A stretch of DNA of 64,000 nucleotides, from contig CAJIZI010000002.1 of the NCBI GenBank assembly GCA_905181885.1, positions 30,727-94,726 of the forward strand, in the 5' to 3' direction. Below the pieces are notes generated by a model. That model did not search any database. It saw only the letters and a program-made list of their open reading frames with translations, and was not told the origin of the DNA. Position numbers and translations under genes: made by a program. The DNA comes from an uncultured Gammaproteobacteria bacterium. Lineage in GTDB: Bacteria > Pseudomonadota > Gammaproteobacteria > Nitrosococcales > Methylophagaceae. Shown piece by piece: positions 9,153 through 21,079 of the stretch (positions are counted from its first letter, which is position 1; each line of letters starts with the position of its first letter).

Positions 9153-10285
9153 GATTGGTGACCTTTATTAGGTTTATATTGCACCCACAGTTGGCTGACT
9201 TTTTGCTGGTTAAACAACAGTAATAAAACAACAATCAGCAGCAGATGTACCCATAAACCACCCAGCCAAGGTGATATAACACCCTTAGCTACCCATGCTC
9301 GAGATATGCCCAATAGATTGCTATAAATTATATAAAGTAAAATCGCAGGTAGAAGTCCAGCGTAACGACCTTGTCTAGGACCTGTATTAGCAAAATGCAT
9401 TGCAAAAAAACATAACAGCACTGTCATAATTGCAGCGGAAATACGCCACTGAATTTCAGCTAAATCTTTATTTTCCCCACGTGTCCACAAATCCGAGGTA
9501 GAAAGAGACTTATGACGATCTCTAACTTGTTTATCTCCACCCTTTTCAACTAGTAAACTATGAGTTTCAAACTCGAAAATGACGAAATTCTTATCGCCAG
9601 CTTGTCCCTCATAACGATAACCATCTTCCAATACTAAATATTTATTTCCAGTCTGGGAATCAATATCAAACCGTCCTCGTTTGGCCCTAAAAATAAGGGG
9701 TCTCTCACCACGGTCAATCTCAATAAACACACTTTCCATCTTTTGATTGTCATTACTTAAGCCCTGAGAATAGAAAGTCCAACTACCATCACGACTTTCT
9801 TTAAAACTACCCGCAACAAGACCACTAGTATCAGCCGCCATTTTTGCTCTTTGTTCTAATTCATAACGGCCTGACAATACATTAGGTACGATTGCTAATG
9901 ACAACATAGCCACAACCAATGCGGTTGAAATGGAGAAGATAGCAACATTACGTATCACGCGCTGATTCGGTATGCCACAAGCGGCTATGACCGTAAGTTC
10001 GCTATCAGAATTCATTCGCCCTAGTGCTAATAGAACTGCTAGAAAAGCCCCTATCGGTAGCAATAATGATAACGCTCCTAGTGAGCTGTAACCCAATAGA
10101 GTAAAGATTACCTCACCTGGTAAATTACCCAAGGCAGCCTGCCCTAGATACCTAGAAAAACGCGTTGCAACATAAATCAGCCACAAGACACCGGTAACAG
10201 CTATCAAGTTTAATGAAAACTCGCGTAATAAATAGCGGTCGATCACTAAAAAATTTGCACAGATAATTTTACGAATAGCAGGCAT
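9149..10285 (-). CDS. lptF: LPS export ABC transporter permease LptF
   Basis: Partner of LptG in the LPS extractor. 378 residues, six membrane helices in a 3+3 arrangement around a periplasmic domain. The coupling helix reads SDSELTVIAACGI at about 90-102. The ATG at 10285 adds about a dozen residues to the usual N-terminus; a GTG further in (giving VIDRYLLREF) would match the family better, so the start is uncertain. It is divergent from pepA across 151 nt, the conserved arrangement in gammaproteobacteria. Confidence 0.94.
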   Translation of the reverse strand: MPAIRKIICANFLVIDRYLLREFSLNLIAVTGVLWLIYVATRFSRYLGQAALGNLPGEVIFTLLGYSSLGALSLLLPIGAFLAVLLALGRMNSDSELTVIAACGIPNQRVIRNVAIFSISTALVVAMLSLAIVPNVLSGRYELEQRAKMAADTSGLVAGSFKESRDGSWTFYSQGLSNDNQKMESVFIEIDRGERPLIFRAKRGRFDIDSQTGNKYLVLEDGYRYEGQAGDKNFVIFEFETHSLLVEKGGDKQVRDRHKSLSTSDLWTRGENKDLAEIQWRISAAIMTVLLCFFAMHFANTGPRQGRYAGLLPAILLYIIYSNLLGISRAWVAKGVISPWLGGLWVHLLLIVVLLLLFNQQKVSQLWVQYKPNKGHQS

Positions 10286-10436
10286 TAATTAATAGTCTTA
10301 GTTACAATAGAGTTATATAAAAGAAAAAAACAGCTCACTCCCTATCAGTACAATCATTACTTTTAAGGCTAAAGCTATTATCTTTTTTTAATGTTAAGTT
10401 TGCAGTCTAAATCATCTACGCTCATAGGAGAAATTA

Positions 10437-11927
10437 ATGCAGTATTTTGTCACAACTAATACACCCGCAGCAGAAAAAACAGATTGCGTGGTCATTGCCA
10501 TCTTCGAACAAAGCTTACTAAGCTCGGCCGCTACAGCCCTTAATGACAGTACCAACGGGCGAATAGCATCTATTGTTAAGCGTGGTGATATTACAGGTAA
10601 AGCGGGTCAAACATTACTACTCCATGATCTTGATGGTGTCAAAAGCCCTCGTGTTTTATTAGTCGGTTGCGGTAAAAAAACAGGCATAAAAGAAAATGAC
10701 TTTAACACTATCATTACTGCCGTTACAAAAATGCTAGACAACTCTGCCGCAGAACAAGCAAGCTTATATTTAAACGACCTTAACGTCAGTGATAGGCCAG
10801 TACAATGGTTAGTTACACAGGCCATCATTGTGGCCGAATCAAGTTTATATCAATATACGACAACTAAAAGTAATCCAAAAACCACTAAAAACCCGATCGA
10901 ACGACTCTCATTTTTTACTGATGTTAATGAAGTTGAAGTTAGACAAGCTACTGCTAACGGACTTGCGATTGCTAACGGTATGCATTTGGCCAGGGAACTT
11001 GGTGATTTACCAGCTAATGTTTGTACTCCTAGTTATCTCGCAGAACAAGCAGAACAAATTGGTAAACAATTTGATAACGTTACGACAACAATCTTAGATG
11101 AAGATGAGATGGAGTCACTAGGTATGGGGTCTCTACTCTCAGTTTCTCGAGGAAGTCGCCAACCCGCCAAACTCATCACCATGAACTATCAGGGCGCTAA
11201 CGATGAAAAGCCCGTAGTGCTAGTTGGCAAAGGCCTAACTTTTGATTCTGGAGGTATTTCACTCAAGCCCCCCGGCGGTATGGATGAGATGAAATATGAT
11301 ATGTGTGGTAGTGCCAGTGTTTTCGGTACAATTACTGCCATCGCTGAACTTAATTTACCCATTAATGTAATAGGGCTCGTACCTAGTTCAGAAAACATGC
11401 CTGATGGTGATGCCAATAAGCCTGGTGATATCGTTACCAGTATGGCTGGTAAGACAATTGAAATCTTAAATACTGACGCTGAAGGACGATTAATTTTATG
11501 TGATGCATTAACCTACAGTGAACGTTTTGACCCGGCTGTCGTTATAGATATCGCCACATTAACCGGTGCCATTATAGTGGCCTTAGGTAGTAAAACAACT
11601 GGTTTAATGGCCAACGATCAAAAGCTAGCTGATGATTTACTTCAAGCAGGCCTTGATAGTCACGATAAAGCTTGGCAGCTGCCTTTATGGGATGAATATC
11701 AGGAGCAACTTGACAGTAACTTTGCTGATATTGCTAACATAGGAAGTAAGGGAGCTGGAAGTATCACAGCGGCTTGTTTCTTATCTCGTTTTACAGAGAA
11801 ATTTACATGGGCCCATCTTGATATTGCTGGTACTGCATGGACAAGTGGCGGTAAAGCAAAAGGTGCCACCGGTCGTCCCGTTCCGATGCTAGTACAGTAC
11901 TTAATGAATCGCATAAGTAAAAATTAA
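10437..11927 (+). CDS. pepA: Leucyl aminopeptidase (PepA, M17 family)
   Basis: Cytosolic two-metal aminopeptidase releasing N-terminal residues; in E. coli it also acts as a DNA-binding accessory factor. 496 residues. The catalytic half holds VGKGLTFDSGGISLKP (about 260-275), the metal-site stretch MKYDMCGSA and the M17 signature NTDAEGRL (about 343-350). An AGGAGA ribosome site lies 7 nt before the ATG. It is followed 15 nt on by holC and then valS. Confidence 0.97.
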   Translation: MQYFVTTNTPAAEKTDCVVIAIFEQSLLSSAATALNDSTNGRIASIVKRGDITGKAGQTLLLHDLDGVKSPRVLLVGCGKKTGIKENDFNTIITAVTKMLDNSAAEQASLYLNDLNVSDRPVQWLVTQAIIVAESSLYQYTTTKSNPKTTKNPIERLSFFTDVNEVEVRQATANGLAIANGMHLARELGDLPANVCTPSYLAEQAEQIGKQFDNVTTTILDEDEMESLGMGSLLSVSRGSRQPAKLITMNYQGANDEKPVVLVGKGLTFDSGGISLKPPGGMDEMKYDMCGSASVFGTITAIAELNLPINVIGLVPSSENMPDGDANKPGDIVTSMAGKTIEILNTDAEGRLILCDALTYSERFDPAVVIDIATLTGAIIVALGSKTTGLMANDQKLADDLLQAGLDSHDKAWQLPLWDEYQEQLDSNFADIANIGSKGAGSITAACFLSRFTEKFTWAHLDIAGTAWTSGGKAKGATGRPVPMLVQYLMNRISKN

Positions 11928-11942
11928 GTAACAGTATTAAAA

Positions 11943-12377
11943 ATGACTCGGATCAGCTTTTATATTTTAAAAAGTTCACAAGAACACGACCGGCAAGTAT
12001 TTGCTTGCCGGTTAATTGAAAAAGCTCATGCGAAAGGCAACCAGATTTATATTCATGCAGACAGTCAGGAACAAGCAAATCAATTCAATGACTTATTGTG
12101 GTCATTTAGATCTGACAGTTTTGTACCTCATCAACTTATGTACGACACATCTCAAACAACACAGGATGACTGTCCTATTCTGATTGGCCATGAATCTACT
12201 CCACCCCGACTAATGAATCTATTAATCAATCTTAGCTCTGAACAACCGATGTTTTTCAGTCAATTTGAACGTGTTGCCGAATTTATTAATGATAATGAGA
12301 CCACCAAAGCACAAGGCCGAGAACGCTACCAATTTTACAAAGAACGCGGCTACGAATTAGAAAGCCACAACCTTTAA
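11943..12377 (+). CDS. holC: DNA polymerase III chi subunit
   Basis: Clamp-loader accessory subunit that links the replicase to single-strand-binding protein. 144 residues, the normal size. It shows the family pattern [26 protein letters not shown] at its start (quoted here in part: FYILKSS, CRLIEKA), then [11 protein letters not shown] and [12 protein letters not shown] in the first half. It lies between pepA and valS, its standard place. Confidence 0.95.
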   Translation: MTRISFYILKSSQEHDRQVFACRLIEKAHAKGNQIYIHADSQEQANQFNDLLWSFRSDSFVPHQLMYDTSQTTQDDCPILIGHESTPPRLMNLLINLSSEQPMFFSQFERVAEFINDNETTKAQGRERYQFYKERGYELESHNL

Positions 12378-12478
12378 ATGGCTCTGAGTCAAACTTACAA
12401 TTTTTACAGAAAAGCATTGGCTCAACACGTTACAATAGCTGTATCAATTTAACGACTAACTTAAAAAATAAAGCAATC

Positions 12479-15235
12479 ATGGAAAAAACCTACGACCCCG
12501 ACCAGATAGAACAAACTTGGTATAAAAAATGGGAAAAAGATGGTGAGTTTTCACCTTCTGGTAAAGGGACACCTTATGCCATTATGCTGCCCCCACCCAA
12601 TGTGACGGGGAGCCTTCATATGGGCCATGGTTTTAATAACACCATCATGGATACGCTTACTCGATATCACCGAATGAAGGGAGATAACACCTTATGGCAA
12701 CCTGGTACGGATCATGCCGGCATTGCCACTCAGATGGTAGTCGAACGTCAATTGAATGCTGAAGGTAAAACACGCCATGATCTAGGTCGCGCACAATTTA
12801 TTGACCGCGTTTGGGATTGGAAAAAAGAGTCTGGTGATAACATAACACGTCAATTGCGTCGTCTAGGCTCATCTCTAGACTGGTCTCGCGATCGATTTAC
12901 TATGGATGATGGTCTATCTGAATCCGTTAAGCATGTCTTTATTAAGCTCCATAAAGAAGGCCTGATATACCGTGGAAAACGCCTCGTCAATTGGGATCCT
13001 GTTCTACACACAGCTGTCTCTGACTTAGAGGTATTATCTCAGGAAGAGTCGGGGCATTTATGGCATTTCAAATACCCATTAACTGATGGATCTGGCCACC
13101 TCATTGTAGCTACAACAAGACCTGAGACTATGCTCGGTGATACGGCCGTAGCCGTGCACCCTGATGATGAACGCTATAGTCATTTAGTTGGCAGAATGAT
13201 CACATTGCCACTCGTTGGCCGTGAAATACCAATAATTGCTGATGACTATGTCGATCCTGAATTTGGTACAGGTTGTGTGAAAATAACTCCTGCTCATGAC
13301 TTTAATGATGCTGAAATGGGCCAACGTCATAACTTAGAGAAAATAAATATTCTCACCATTGATGCTGCCATTAATGAAAATGCACCTGATAAGTACCGAG
13401 GACTTGATCGTTACAAAGCACGAAAAGTAATCGTACAAGACTTCGATGACCTAAACTTGTTAGATAGTGTTAAGGAGCACAAACTCATGGTTCCCCGAGG
13501 TGATAGAACTGGAGCTGTCATTGAACCTCTACTAACAGACCAATGGTATGTCAAAGCTGATGTATTGGCCAAACCAGCAGTCAAAGCAGTTCAAGAAGGA
13601 AAAGTAAAGTTTGTACCAGGTAATTGGGATAAAACCTTTTATAACTGGATGGATGGTATCCAAGATTGGTGCATATCTCGACAAATATGGTGGGGGCACC
13701 GCATCCCTGCATGGTACGATGACCAGAATAATATATACGTCGGGCAAGATGAAGGTAGTGTTAGAAAAGACAATAATATCCCGTCCACAACGCCACTAAG
13801 ACAAGATGAAGATGTATTAGACACCTGGTTCTCATCTGCACTTTGGCCATTCTCAACACTAGGCTGGCCAGAAAATACTGATGCTGTCAAAACTTGGTAC
13901 CCCGGTAGTGTTTTAGTAACAGGTTTTGATATTATATTCTTCTGGGTTGCCAGAATGATGATGATTGGTCTACATTTTATGGACGAAGTGCCATTTAAAG
14001 AAGTTTATATTCATGGGCTAGTTCGTGATTCTCACGGTCATAAGATGTCGAAGTCAAAAGGTAATGTCCTTGATCCCATAGATATTATTGATGGTATTGA
14101 ACTAGAAACATTAGTAAAAAAACGCACCTCGGGAATGATGCAGCCCGCATTAGCTGCCAAAATAGAAAAAGCAACTCGTAAAGAGTTCCCCGATGGCATT
14201 AATGGTCATGGCACAGACGCTCTACGATTTACGTTTGCATCACTCGCATCTACAGGCCGTGATATCAATTTCGATATGAACCGTATTGCAGGTTATCGTA
14301 ACTTCTGCAATAAATTATGGAATGCTGCCCGCTATGTCTTGATAAATACAGAAGGGCAAGATACTGGCATCAATAATGATAATATTGAATTGAGTCTCGC
14401 TGACCGTTGGATCCTCTCGCGACTTCAGACCACAATACTCGATGTGACTACAGCCATTGATAATTATCGATTTGATCATGCTGCACAAGGAATTTACGAG
14501 TTTATTTGGAACCATTATTGTGACTGGTATTTAGAATTATCTAAACCTGTGTTGACCAATGAAAATGCTTCCGAAGCAGCGCAGCGCGGAACACGTAAAA
14601 CCTTAGTTATAGTTTTAGAAAGTGTACTTCGCCTCACTCATCCGATCATGCCCTTCATCACAGAGGAAATTTGGCAAACCCTAGCACCACTCGCAGGTAA
14701 ATCTGCTGATGGTAGTATCATGAGTCAGCCATATCCTCTAGTCGATAATGAGCAACTAGATGTCATTGCAGTTGCTGATATGGAATGGTTAATGGAGTTC
14801 ATAACCGGTGTACGTTCAATCCGCTCACAAATGAATATTCCTCCTAAAAAGAAACTAGATGTACAGCTTAAAGATTCTACGAAATATGACCAAAAGAGAT
14901 TATCAGCTAATCATGAATTTTTAAGCCGTTTGGCAAACCTTGAATCCATCACATTACTCAAAGGTGATGCGCCTGCTGCTGCAACGGCATTAGTCGGTAA
15001 AATGGAAATACTCATCCCATTAGATGGGTTAATAGATAAAAATGCGGAAATTCAACGGCTTGATAAAGAAATAACTAAGTTTGAAAAAATCATCAAACAA
15101 TCAACTGATAAACTTAACAATGATAACTACGTTGCTAAGGCACCCGCAGATGTTGTTCAAAAAGAGAGAGATAAACTTGGTGACATCGAGCAGGCCTTAT
15201 CGCAATTGCAGCAACAGCGCCAATCTTTAACTTAA
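12479..15235 (+). CDS. valS: Valine-tRNA ligase
   Basis: Class I synthetase charging tRNA-Val. 918 residues. HIGH-type signature in [14 protein letters not shown] (about 39-52), editing domain with [17 protein letters not shown] (about 215-231), KMSKSKGN (about 523-530), anticodon-binding helical region, and the C-terminal coiled coil typical of ValRS (about 850-918). Two tRNA-Val genes with different anticodons are in the same window. A terminator follows directly. Confidence 0.98.
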   Translation: MEKTYDPDQIEQTWYKKWEKDGEFSPSGKGTPYAIMLPPPNVTGSLHMGHGFNNTIMDTLTRYHRMKGDNTLWQPGTDHAGIATQMVVERQLNAEGKTRHDLGRAQFIDRVWDWKKESGDNITRQLRRLGSSLDWSRDRFTMDDGLSESVKHVFIKLHKEGLIYRGKRLVNWDPVLHTAVSDLEVLSQEESGHLWHFKYPLTDGSGHLIVATTRPETMLGDTAVAVHPDDERYSHLVGRMITLPLVGREIPIIADDYVDPEFGTGCVKITPAHDFNDAEMGQRHNLEKINILTIDAAINENAPDKYRGLDRYKARKVIVQDFDDLNLLDSVKEHKLMVPRGDRTGAVIEPLLTDQWYVKADVLAKPAVKAVQEGKVKFVPGNWDKTFYNWMDGIQDWCISRQIWWGHRIPAWYDDQNNIYVGQDEGSVRKDNNIPSTTPLRQDEDVLDTWFSSALWPFSTLGWPENTDAVKTWYPGSVLVTGFDIIFFWVARMMMIGLHFMDEVPFKEVYIHGLVRDSHGHKMSKSKGNVLDPIDIIDGIELETLVKKRTSGMMQPALAAKIEKATRKEFPDGINGHGTDALRFTFASLASTGRDINFDMNRIAGYRNFCNKLWNAARYVLINTEGQDTGINNDNIELSLADRWILSRLQTTILDVTTAIDNYRFDHAAQGIYEFIWNHYCDWYLELSKPVLTNENASEAAQRGTRKTLVIVLESVLRLTHPIMPFITEEIWQTLAPLAGKSADGSIMSQPYPLVDNEQLDVIAVADMEWLMEFITGVRSIRSQMNIPPKKKLDVQLKDSTKYDQKRLSANHEFLSRLANLESITLLKGDAPAAATALVGKMEILIPLDGLIDKNAEIQRLDKEITKFEKIIKQSTDKLNNDNYVAKAPADVVQKERDKLGDIEQALSQLQQQRQSLT

Positions 15236-15253
15236 GTTAGCTCCACACCAATA

Positions 15254-15287
15254 TAAAAAGCCTAGCATGCTCTCATGCTAGGCTTTT
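15254..15287 (+). terminator. Terminator after valS
   Basis: AAAAGCCTAGCATG, loop CTCT, then the exact complement ending in GGCTTTT: a 14-bp perfect stem 19 nt after the valS stop. It is symmetrical enough to act on both strands. Confidence 0.85.
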
Positions 15288-15356
15288 ACAAGTACTGTCT
15301 TACAGGCTTTGATTACATTTCAAGTGGCTTAATCTCCCTTCGAAATAAATAAAGGC

Positions 15357-15656
15357 TTAAAGCAAATGTGTACCGTGAGTAAGTGCAGCACCTGCTCTTA
15401 GGGCAGTTGCAACAAAAACAGTTTCAGATAGCTCTTGCTCCGTTGCACCCGCTTTTTTAGCAGCTGCTTTATGTACTTCTAGGCAATAAGGACATTGAGT
15501 TGTTAAGGCAACAGCCAAAGCCATCAATTCTTTGTATTTTACTGGAATTGCACCATCTGCAAGCGCAGCTTTATCAAGTGCTTGAAACGCAGCTAGCGCC
15601 TCAGGTGTATTCTTTTGCAGCGTGGCTAATTTATCCAGGTTAGACATATCATACAT
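15357..15656 (-). CDS. AhpD-like / carboxymuconolactone decarboxylase family protein
   Basis: A 99-residue all-helical protein of the family that includes AhpD-type alkylhydroperoxidases. The redox motif CPYCLEVH sits at about residues 53-60, followed by AAAKKAGATEQEL, the usual arrangement of CxxC plus histidine. A second ATG three codons in (MSNLDKL) is an equally good start. It stands alone between valS and the malic enzyme gene. The substrate cannot be read from sequence; a peroxide- or thiol-linked role is inferred from the CxxC motif. Confidence 0.85.
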   Translation of the reverse strand: MYDMSNLDKLATLQKNTPEALAAFQALDKAALADGAIPVKYKELMALAVALTTQCPYCLEVHKAAAKKAGATEQELSETVFVATALRAGAALTHGTHLL

Positions 15657-15933
15657 TTCTACTTTCCCCTCATTATGGTGTCGTATATAAATAAAACTTT
15701 ATTGGTTCAGCCAAGTGACTAAAGACCAACTACTAGACTATTGGATTGTTGACTTAAGATCAAGCTATCATCAGTGAGAAAAAAAGACTTACTTTTAAAC
15801 CTCACGTGACAGCTGATAGTAAAATGAACTGCTCTTATGCCCTCTTTATCTTTTATAAATAAAACAGTTCTATTAGTTTATTTTATAATAACTAACACCC
15901 GTAAAACTCATAAGCCTCAGTATAGCCTCAATT

Positions 15934-17652
15934 TTAATGAGGATCGGCTGGCTTGTACTCTCTGTATTTAGGCACCCAAAACTCTAATTCGATAGCTGTT
16001 CTTAAGGCTTCATTTGACATTTTAGCTGCCAAACCTTGCTCTTGAGCTACTTTCCCAACAGCAAAAGCAATCTCTTTACTCAATTCACCTATATCTGCCA
16101 AATTTGGTAATAACGCTTCTTCTTGGTTTTCAACTGAGGAGGAAGCAGTAGCAAGCACCTCACTAGCAGCGACAAGCATCTCATCACTTATGTGTTGGAT
16201 CTTAGCCGCCACTACAGCAAGGCCGAAAGCTGGGAAAATATAACTATTATTACATTGAGGAATATTGTAAGTCTGGCCTTCATATGTAACCGGCTTAAAT
16301 GGACTTCCTGTTGCTATTAAAGCACGTCCTTTTGACCAGCTAATAAGCTGCTCTGGTGTTGCTTCAATCTGTTTAGAAGGGTTGCTTAACGGTAAAATAA
16401 CAGGTTGCTCACAACCCAGCATCAACATGTTAATAATTGCTTCACTAAATAAGCCTGTTTGCCCCGACACACCAACCAAAACCGTTGGTTTTACATAACG
16501 TATCGTCTCGTAGAGAGAGGGGTAGTCACTAGAGTACTCCCAACTTTGGATCTCGTTAGGATCTTTAGATAATGAAAACTGAAAGTCTAACAATGTCTTC
16601 ATATTGGAGACAAGCAAACCGTGCCTATCAATCATAAATACTTGGCTTCTAGCTTGTAATTCGGAAACTCCTTCAGCACACATCTGCATAACAATTTGTT
16701 CTGCAATACCACAGCCTGCTGAACCTGCTCCTGCAAACACCACTTTTTGTTCACTCAAGCGTACATTTTTGATTCTACATGCAGATAATAAGGTACCTAC
16801 TGTCACAACAGCCGTACCCTGTATATCATCATTAAAGCAACAAATCTCATCACGATAACGTTTCAATAATGGGAGAGCATTAGTCTGGTTAAAGTCTTCA
16901 AACTGTAATAATACTTCAGGCCAACGTCGTTTAACTGCTTTGATAAAAAGGTCCAAAAACTCATCATACGCGACTTGATCTATACGCTTTTGATGCCATC
17001 CCAGATATAAAGGATCATCAAGTAATTCCTCATTGTTAGTTCCTACATCGAGCATTATTGGCAGCGTGTTTTCTGGACTTATACCTCCACAAGCTGTGTA
17101 TAACGACAGCTTTCCGATTGGTATTCCCATTCCACCAACACCCTGGTCTCCCAAGCCTAGAATACGACTACCATCAGTGACTACAATTACTTTGATATCA
17201 TTCTTAGCGACATTACTTAATATCTTATCAATGTCATAGCGGTCTGGAAATGCAATAAAAAGACCTCTTGCACGCCGATATATTTCGGAAAACCTTTCAC
17301 ATGCTTCACCCACTGTCGGCGTATAAATAATGGGCATCATTTCTTCGATATGCTCTCGAACTAAACCATAAAATAATGTTTCATTGCTGTCTTGAATCGC
17401 GCGTAGATAAATATGTTGATTAATTGCTTCATCAAAGCTTAAATACTGCTGATAAGCACGCTCAACTTGCTGCTCTAAGGTTTCATAACTCTGGGGTAAT
17501 AAACCTAAGATACCAAACTCTATACGCTCTGATCGGCTAAAAGCACAATCTTTATTTAACAGCGGTATAGTAAGTAGCGTTGCACCAGAATAAGGCAGAT
17601 AAACTGGCTTTCTATTATTTTTAGCATGTTCTGTCATAGCTCTAAATGTCAT
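15934..17652 (-). CDS. maeA: NAD-dependent malic enzyme
   Basis: Oxidatively decarboxylates malate to pyruvate with reduction of NAD. 572 residues, matching the short bacterial/eukaryotic type (E. coli MaeA 565). Seen: [18 protein letters not shown] (about 108-125), catalytic region [17 protein letters not shown] (about 165-181), metal site FEDFNQTNA and [11 protein letters not shown] (about 250-285), and Rossmann loop [13 protein letters not shown] (about 305). The gene stands alone with 277 nt of non-coding DNA before the peroxidase-like gene. Confidence 0.95.
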   Translation of the reverse strand: MTFRAMTEHAKNNRKPVYLPYSGATLLTIPLLNKDCAFSRSERIEFGILGLLPQSYETLEQQVERAYQQYLSFDEAINQHIYLRAIQDSNETLFYGLVREHIEEMMPIIYTPTVGEACERFSEIYRRARGLFIAFPDRYDIDKILSNVAKNDIKVIVVTDGSRILGLGDQGVGGMGIPIGKLSLYTACGGISPENTLPIMLDVGTNNEELLDDPLYLGWHQKRIDQVAYDEFLDLFIKAVKRRWPEVLLQFEDFNQTNALPLLKRYRDEICCFNDDIQGTAVVTVGTLLSACRIKNVRLSEQKVVFAGAGSAGCGIAEQIVMQMCAEGVSELQARSQVFMIDRHGLLVSNMKTLLDFQFSLSKDPNEIQSWEYSSDYPSLYETIRYVKPTVLVGVSGQTGLFSEAIINMLMLGCEQPVILPLSNPSKQIEATPEQLISWSKGRALIATGSPFKPVTYEGQTYNIPQCNNSYIFPAFGLAVVAAKIQHISDEMLVAASEVLATASSSVENQEEALLPNLADIGELSKEIAFAVGKVAQEQGLAAKMSNEALRTAIELEFWVPKYREYKPADPH

Positions 17653-17757
17653 ACCCTAAATTTAGTTTTCTATAATTCGAATAATCTTGCCTTAATAGGG
17701 AGCAATTTATTTTGCAATTACCCACGTAAGACATCCAGCAGAACTAAAATAAAAAGA

Positions 17758-18087
17758 CTAAAACATACCCAATTGCAATTGTGCGGCCTCACTCATCATA
17801 TCCTTGGTCCACATAGGTTCCCAAACCAATTCAACATGTGCTTCAGCAACACCCGGCACAGAGCCTACTTTAGCTTCAATTTCACCTGGGAATGACTGAG
17901 CAACCGGGCATCCTGGCGCTGTCAAGGTCATTTGAATATCAACGACTGATGCTTCACTGATCTCAACACTATAGATAAGACCAAGTTCATGTATATTGAT
18001 CGGTATTTCAGGATCAAAAATAGTTTGAAGCATTGCGATCACACTTTCTTTCAATTCTTTTGGACTCGATTTAACTAATTTTTCCAT
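17758..18087 (-). CDS. sufT: SufT-like MIP18 (DUF59) family protein
   Basis: Small accessory factor of iron-sulfur cluster maturation. 109 residues with the MIP18 signatures FDPEIPINIHELGLIY (about 27-42) and MTLTAPGCPVA (about 62-72), the latter holding the conserved cysteine. It is the last gene of the suf operon, starting 9 nt after sufU. Proteins of this family next to suf genes are called SufT or PaaD-like; the exact name is by context. Confidence 0.88.
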   Translation of the reverse strand: MEKLVKSSPKELKESVIAMLQTIFDPEIPINIHELGLIYSVEISEASVVDIQMTLTAPGCPVAQSFPGEIEAKVGSVPGVAEAHVELVWEPMWTKDMMSEAAQLQLGMF

Positions 18088-18096
18088 CGTTTTGCC

Positions 18097-18549
18097 TTAC
18101 TCTGTTGTCACTGAAATATCATGATCACTTTCCATTGCAGTATGCATAGTATGCCATGACAAAGTTGCACATTTAACACGAGCTGGAAACTCTCTTACAC
18201 CGCCTAGCACTTCTAATTTGCCTAAAATAGCTGGGTCAGCATCTTCATTTGTCATTTGTTTATGAACTTGCTGGTAAATTTCTTCTGCCTGTTCTATTGT
18301 TTTTCCTTTTAAGATCTCAGTCATTAATGAAGCTGAAGCTACAGATATAGCACATCCACTACCCTGAAAGCTAAGATCTTCAATTACATCACCCGCCATT
18401 TTAACAAATACCACTAACGCGTCACCACATAACGGATTATTGCCATGTGCTAAATGATTGGCATCCAACATTTCACGGAAGTTACGAGGCTTTTTATTGT
18501 GATCCATGATTACTTGTTGATAAAGATCTCTTATGTTGCTTCCACTCAT
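18097..18549 (-). CDS. sufU: SufU-type iron-sulfur scaffold / sulfur-transfer protein
   Basis: 150-residue IscU-like protein. The three conserved cysteines are visible in NPLCGDALVVF (about 41), GSGCAISVASASLM (about 66) and VKCATLSWHTM (about 128). The spacer between the second and third cysteines is longer than in IscU, as in SufU, which accepts persulfide sulfur from SufS. It overlaps the sufS stop by one base (TAATG) and precedes the SufT gene. Confidence 0.92.
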   Translation of the reverse strand: MSGSNIRDLYQQVIMDHNKKPRNFREMLDANHLAHGNNPLCGDALVVFVKMAGDVIEDLSFQGSGCAISVASASLMTEILKGKTIEQAEEIYQQVHKQMTNEDADPAILGKLEVLGGVREFPARVKCATLSWHTMHTAMESDHDISVTTE

Positions 18550-19772
18550 TAGGCAAATAACTCCTGTACTTTTTCGATCGCATCAACCAGAGCATCGACT
18601 TCTTCCATCGTGTTATAAAAAGCAAATGATGCTCGTGCTGTTGCTGGTATACCATAAAATTGCATCACCGGTTGTGCACAGTGATGACCCGCTCGAATAG
18701 CTACACCCTGCTGATCAAAAATAGTCCCGACATCATGTGGATGTACTCCATCGATCATAAACGACAACACACTCGCTTTATTTTCTGCAGTACCAATAAT
18801 ACGAATGCCATCCATTGCAGTTAGTTTATTCGTCGCATAAACCAATAGATCTTGTTCATACTTAGCTAATGCTTCAATGCCAACACTGTTCATATAATCA
18901 ATGGCCGCACCCAGACCAATAGTCCCAGCAATATTAGGTGTACCCGCTTCAAATTTATAAGGCAAAACGTTGTATTGTGTTTTTTCAAAGCTGACCGATA
19001 AAATCATATCGCCACCACCTTGCCATGGTGCCATTTCTTCTAATAAAGCTTCCTTACCATACAAAACGCCGATGCCTGTCGGTGCAAACATCTTATGGCC
19101 AGAAAAAACATAAAAATCGCAATCTATATCTTGGACATCTGCCGGCATATGAGGCACTGCCTGAGCACCATCTATTAGAACAGGAATGCCTTTTTCATGC
19201 GCTTTTCTAGTCATCATCTTGACGGGGTTAATTGTTCCCAGAGCATTCGAAACTTCGCCTATCGCCATAATTTTAGTTTTTGATGTTAATAAATCATCAA
19301 ATGTACTTAAATCTAATTCGCCACGGTCTGTCATAGGAATTACAATCAGCTTGGCGCCAATCTCATCACAGAGCATCTGCCACGGCACAATATTGGCATG
19401 ATGTTCCATATGGCTGATCAATATTTCATCGCCTGCATTTAACATTGGGCGAACAAAACTATGTGCGATTAAATTAATCGCTTCTGTCGCACCACGTACA
19501 AAAACAATTTCTTTATCCGACTTTGCATGAATAAAATCACGAACCTTACTACGTGCACCTTCATAAGCATCAGTTGCACGTTGGCTTAAACGATGAACGC
19601 CTCGATGAACATTGGCATTATCTTGACGATAGTAATCATTCATAGCCTCTATAACTTGAATAGGCTTCTGACTGCTTGCCGCATTATCAAGATAAGCCAA
19701 TGGGAAACCATAAACTTCTTGCTCAAGTATAGGAAAATCTTTTCTTACCGCGTGAATGTCAAATATACCCAT
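18549..19772 (-). CDS. sufS: Cysteine desulfurase SufS
   Basis: PLP enzyme that takes sulfur from cysteine for cluster assembly. 407 residues. PLP-lysine region [17 protein letters not shown] (about 225-241, K229), substrate-binding DGAQAVPHM, and the short class II active-site loop with catalytic cysteine in [12 protein letters not shown] (about 360-371). It lies between sufD (2 nt upstream) and sufU, its likely acceptor. Confidence 0.96.
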   Translation of the reverse strand: MGIFDIHAVRKDFPILEQEVYGFPLAYLDNAASSQKPIQVIEAMNDYYRQDNANVHRGVHRLSQRATDAYEGARSKVRDFIHAKSDKEIVFVRGATEAINLIAHSFVRPMLNAGDEILISHMEHHANIVPWQMLCDEIGAKLIVIPMTDRGELDLSTFDDLLTSKTKIMAIGEVSNALGTINPVKMMTRKAHEKGIPVLIDGAQAVPHMPADVQDIDCDFYVFSGHKMFAPTGIGVLYGKEALLEEMAPWQGGGDMILSVSFEKTQYNVLPYKFEAGTPNIAGTIGLGAAIDYMNSVGIEALAKYEQDLLVYATNKLTAMDGIRIIGTAENKASVLSFMIDGVHPHDVGTIFDQQGVAIRAGHHCAQPVMQFYGIPATARASFAFYNTMEEVDALVDAIEKVQELFA

Positions 19773-19774
19773 AT

Positions 19775-21079
19775 TCAGCGCTCCCCAGTAGGTAATTGCT
19801 GTTCAATAACAATTGACATTGCTTTTCTTATAGTGTCGTTAGGTATACGGTCCAATACCTCAACTGCAAATGCATGTGTCAACAAACTACGAGCTGATAC
19901 TTCATCTAGACCCCGTGCTCGTAAGAAAAACAATTGATCTTTATCTAGCTGTCCTACTGTGCTGCCATGTCCACATTTTACATCATCAGCATAAATTTCC
20001 ATTTCTGGTTTAGTATCAATTTCGCAATCACGTGACAATAATAAATTATGGTTATATTCTTTGGAATCAGTTTTTTGGGCATCTTTATGCACGATCACTT
20101 TGCCGTTAAACACACCATGACTCTTGTCATCCAACACCCCTTTATACAACTCATTACTAGTCGTATTTGGAACTAAATGATCGATCCGAGTGTGGTTATC
20201 AATGTGCTGTGCATCGTTTAGTAAATACAAGCCATCCATTGTCGTGTGGGACTTCTCACCTTCCAATAGACTATGCACATCATTTCGTACTAATTTTGCA
20301 CCTAAAGAAATGTTATTTGTATGCCATTGGCTTCCAGCAGCTTGTTTAGCTGCCAATGTTGCGATGTGAATAGCATTCTTGGATTCTTTCTGTAATTTAT
20401 AATGAAATAGCTCGGCATTATCGGCCAACACGACTTCACTAACTACATTAGTAAAGCAACTTAAATCTGATAGTCCCACATAGTGCTCAACCACTGTGGC
20501 CGTTGCATCGTGATCCAACATAATCATATTGCGTAGATGCGTTGCCAAATTATCTGTTGTACCACTCTGAATAACTAATAGTTCAATCGGCTTTTTAACC
20601 ATTGTCTTAGCAGAGACATGGACCATCACACCTTCTTTCATCAATAAAGTATTAAGTGCCGTCAACCCTACTTTGTCCATAGAAACTTGCTGACCTAATT
20701 GCTGCTCAACTGTGTCCAATGATTGTGAAAATGGACGTATTGTTACCCCAACTTGTAAATTGTCTAGTTGTGACAACTCAGCATCAAATACTCCATCAAT
20801 AATAACAACACGGTAAGCATCATCTAGTAAGGCAATACCCTGACATTCTTGCTGACTGACAGTCACTGCTAATGCCTGATGGTTGAAACTCTGCTGTGTT
20901 AGCTCCCATAGACTAGTATATTTCCAATTTTCTACTTTTTTACTAGGTAGACCATACTCATTAAATTGTGTCAGTGCTTTATCACGCATTGTTTTGAGCC
21001 AAGACAAATCTTGTCCTGGCAAATTTTCATCCTCTGCCACGCTAGCAAAAGGAGTCACTAATTCGGTGAATTTCTTCAT
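19775..21079 (-). CDS. sufD: Fe-S cluster assembly protein SufD
   Basis: Partner of SufB and SufC in the scaffold complex. I start it at the ATG that overlaps the sufC stop (ATGA), giving [11 protein letters not shown] and 434 residues; a longer open frame extends nine codons into sufC but has no reason to be used. It carries the beta-helix core and the conserved end region with [18 protein letters not shown] (about 358-375), where the histidine of CGHG is the one implicated in cluster assembly in the family. Confidence 0.95.
   Translation of the reverse strand: MKKFTELVTPFASVAEDENLPGQDLSWLKTMRDKALTQFNEYGLPSKKVENWKYTSLWELTQQSFNHQALAVTVSQQECQGIALLDDAYRVVIIDGVFDAELSQLDNLQVGVTIRPFSQSLDTVEQQLGQQVSMDKVGLTALNTLLMKEGVMVHVSAKTMVKKPIELLVIQSGTTDNLATHLRNMIMLDHDATATVVEHYVGLSDLSCFTNVVSEVVLADNAELFHYKLQKESKNAIHIATLAAKQAAGSQWHTNNISLGAKLVRNDVHSLLEGEKSHTTMDGLYLLNDAQHIDNHTRIDHLVPNTTSNELYKGVLDDKSHGVFNGKVIVHKDAQKTDSKEYNHNLLLSRDCEIDTKPEMEIYADDVKCGHGSTVGQLDKDQLFFLRARGLDEVSARSLLTHAFAVEVLDRIPNDTIRKAMSIVIEQQLPTGER

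Noticed and set aside
15764..15819. Inverted repeat CTATCA...GTGAG with CTCAC...TGATAG
   Set aside because: The two stems are offset by unequal insertions and there is no T-run; too weak to call a terminator or operator.
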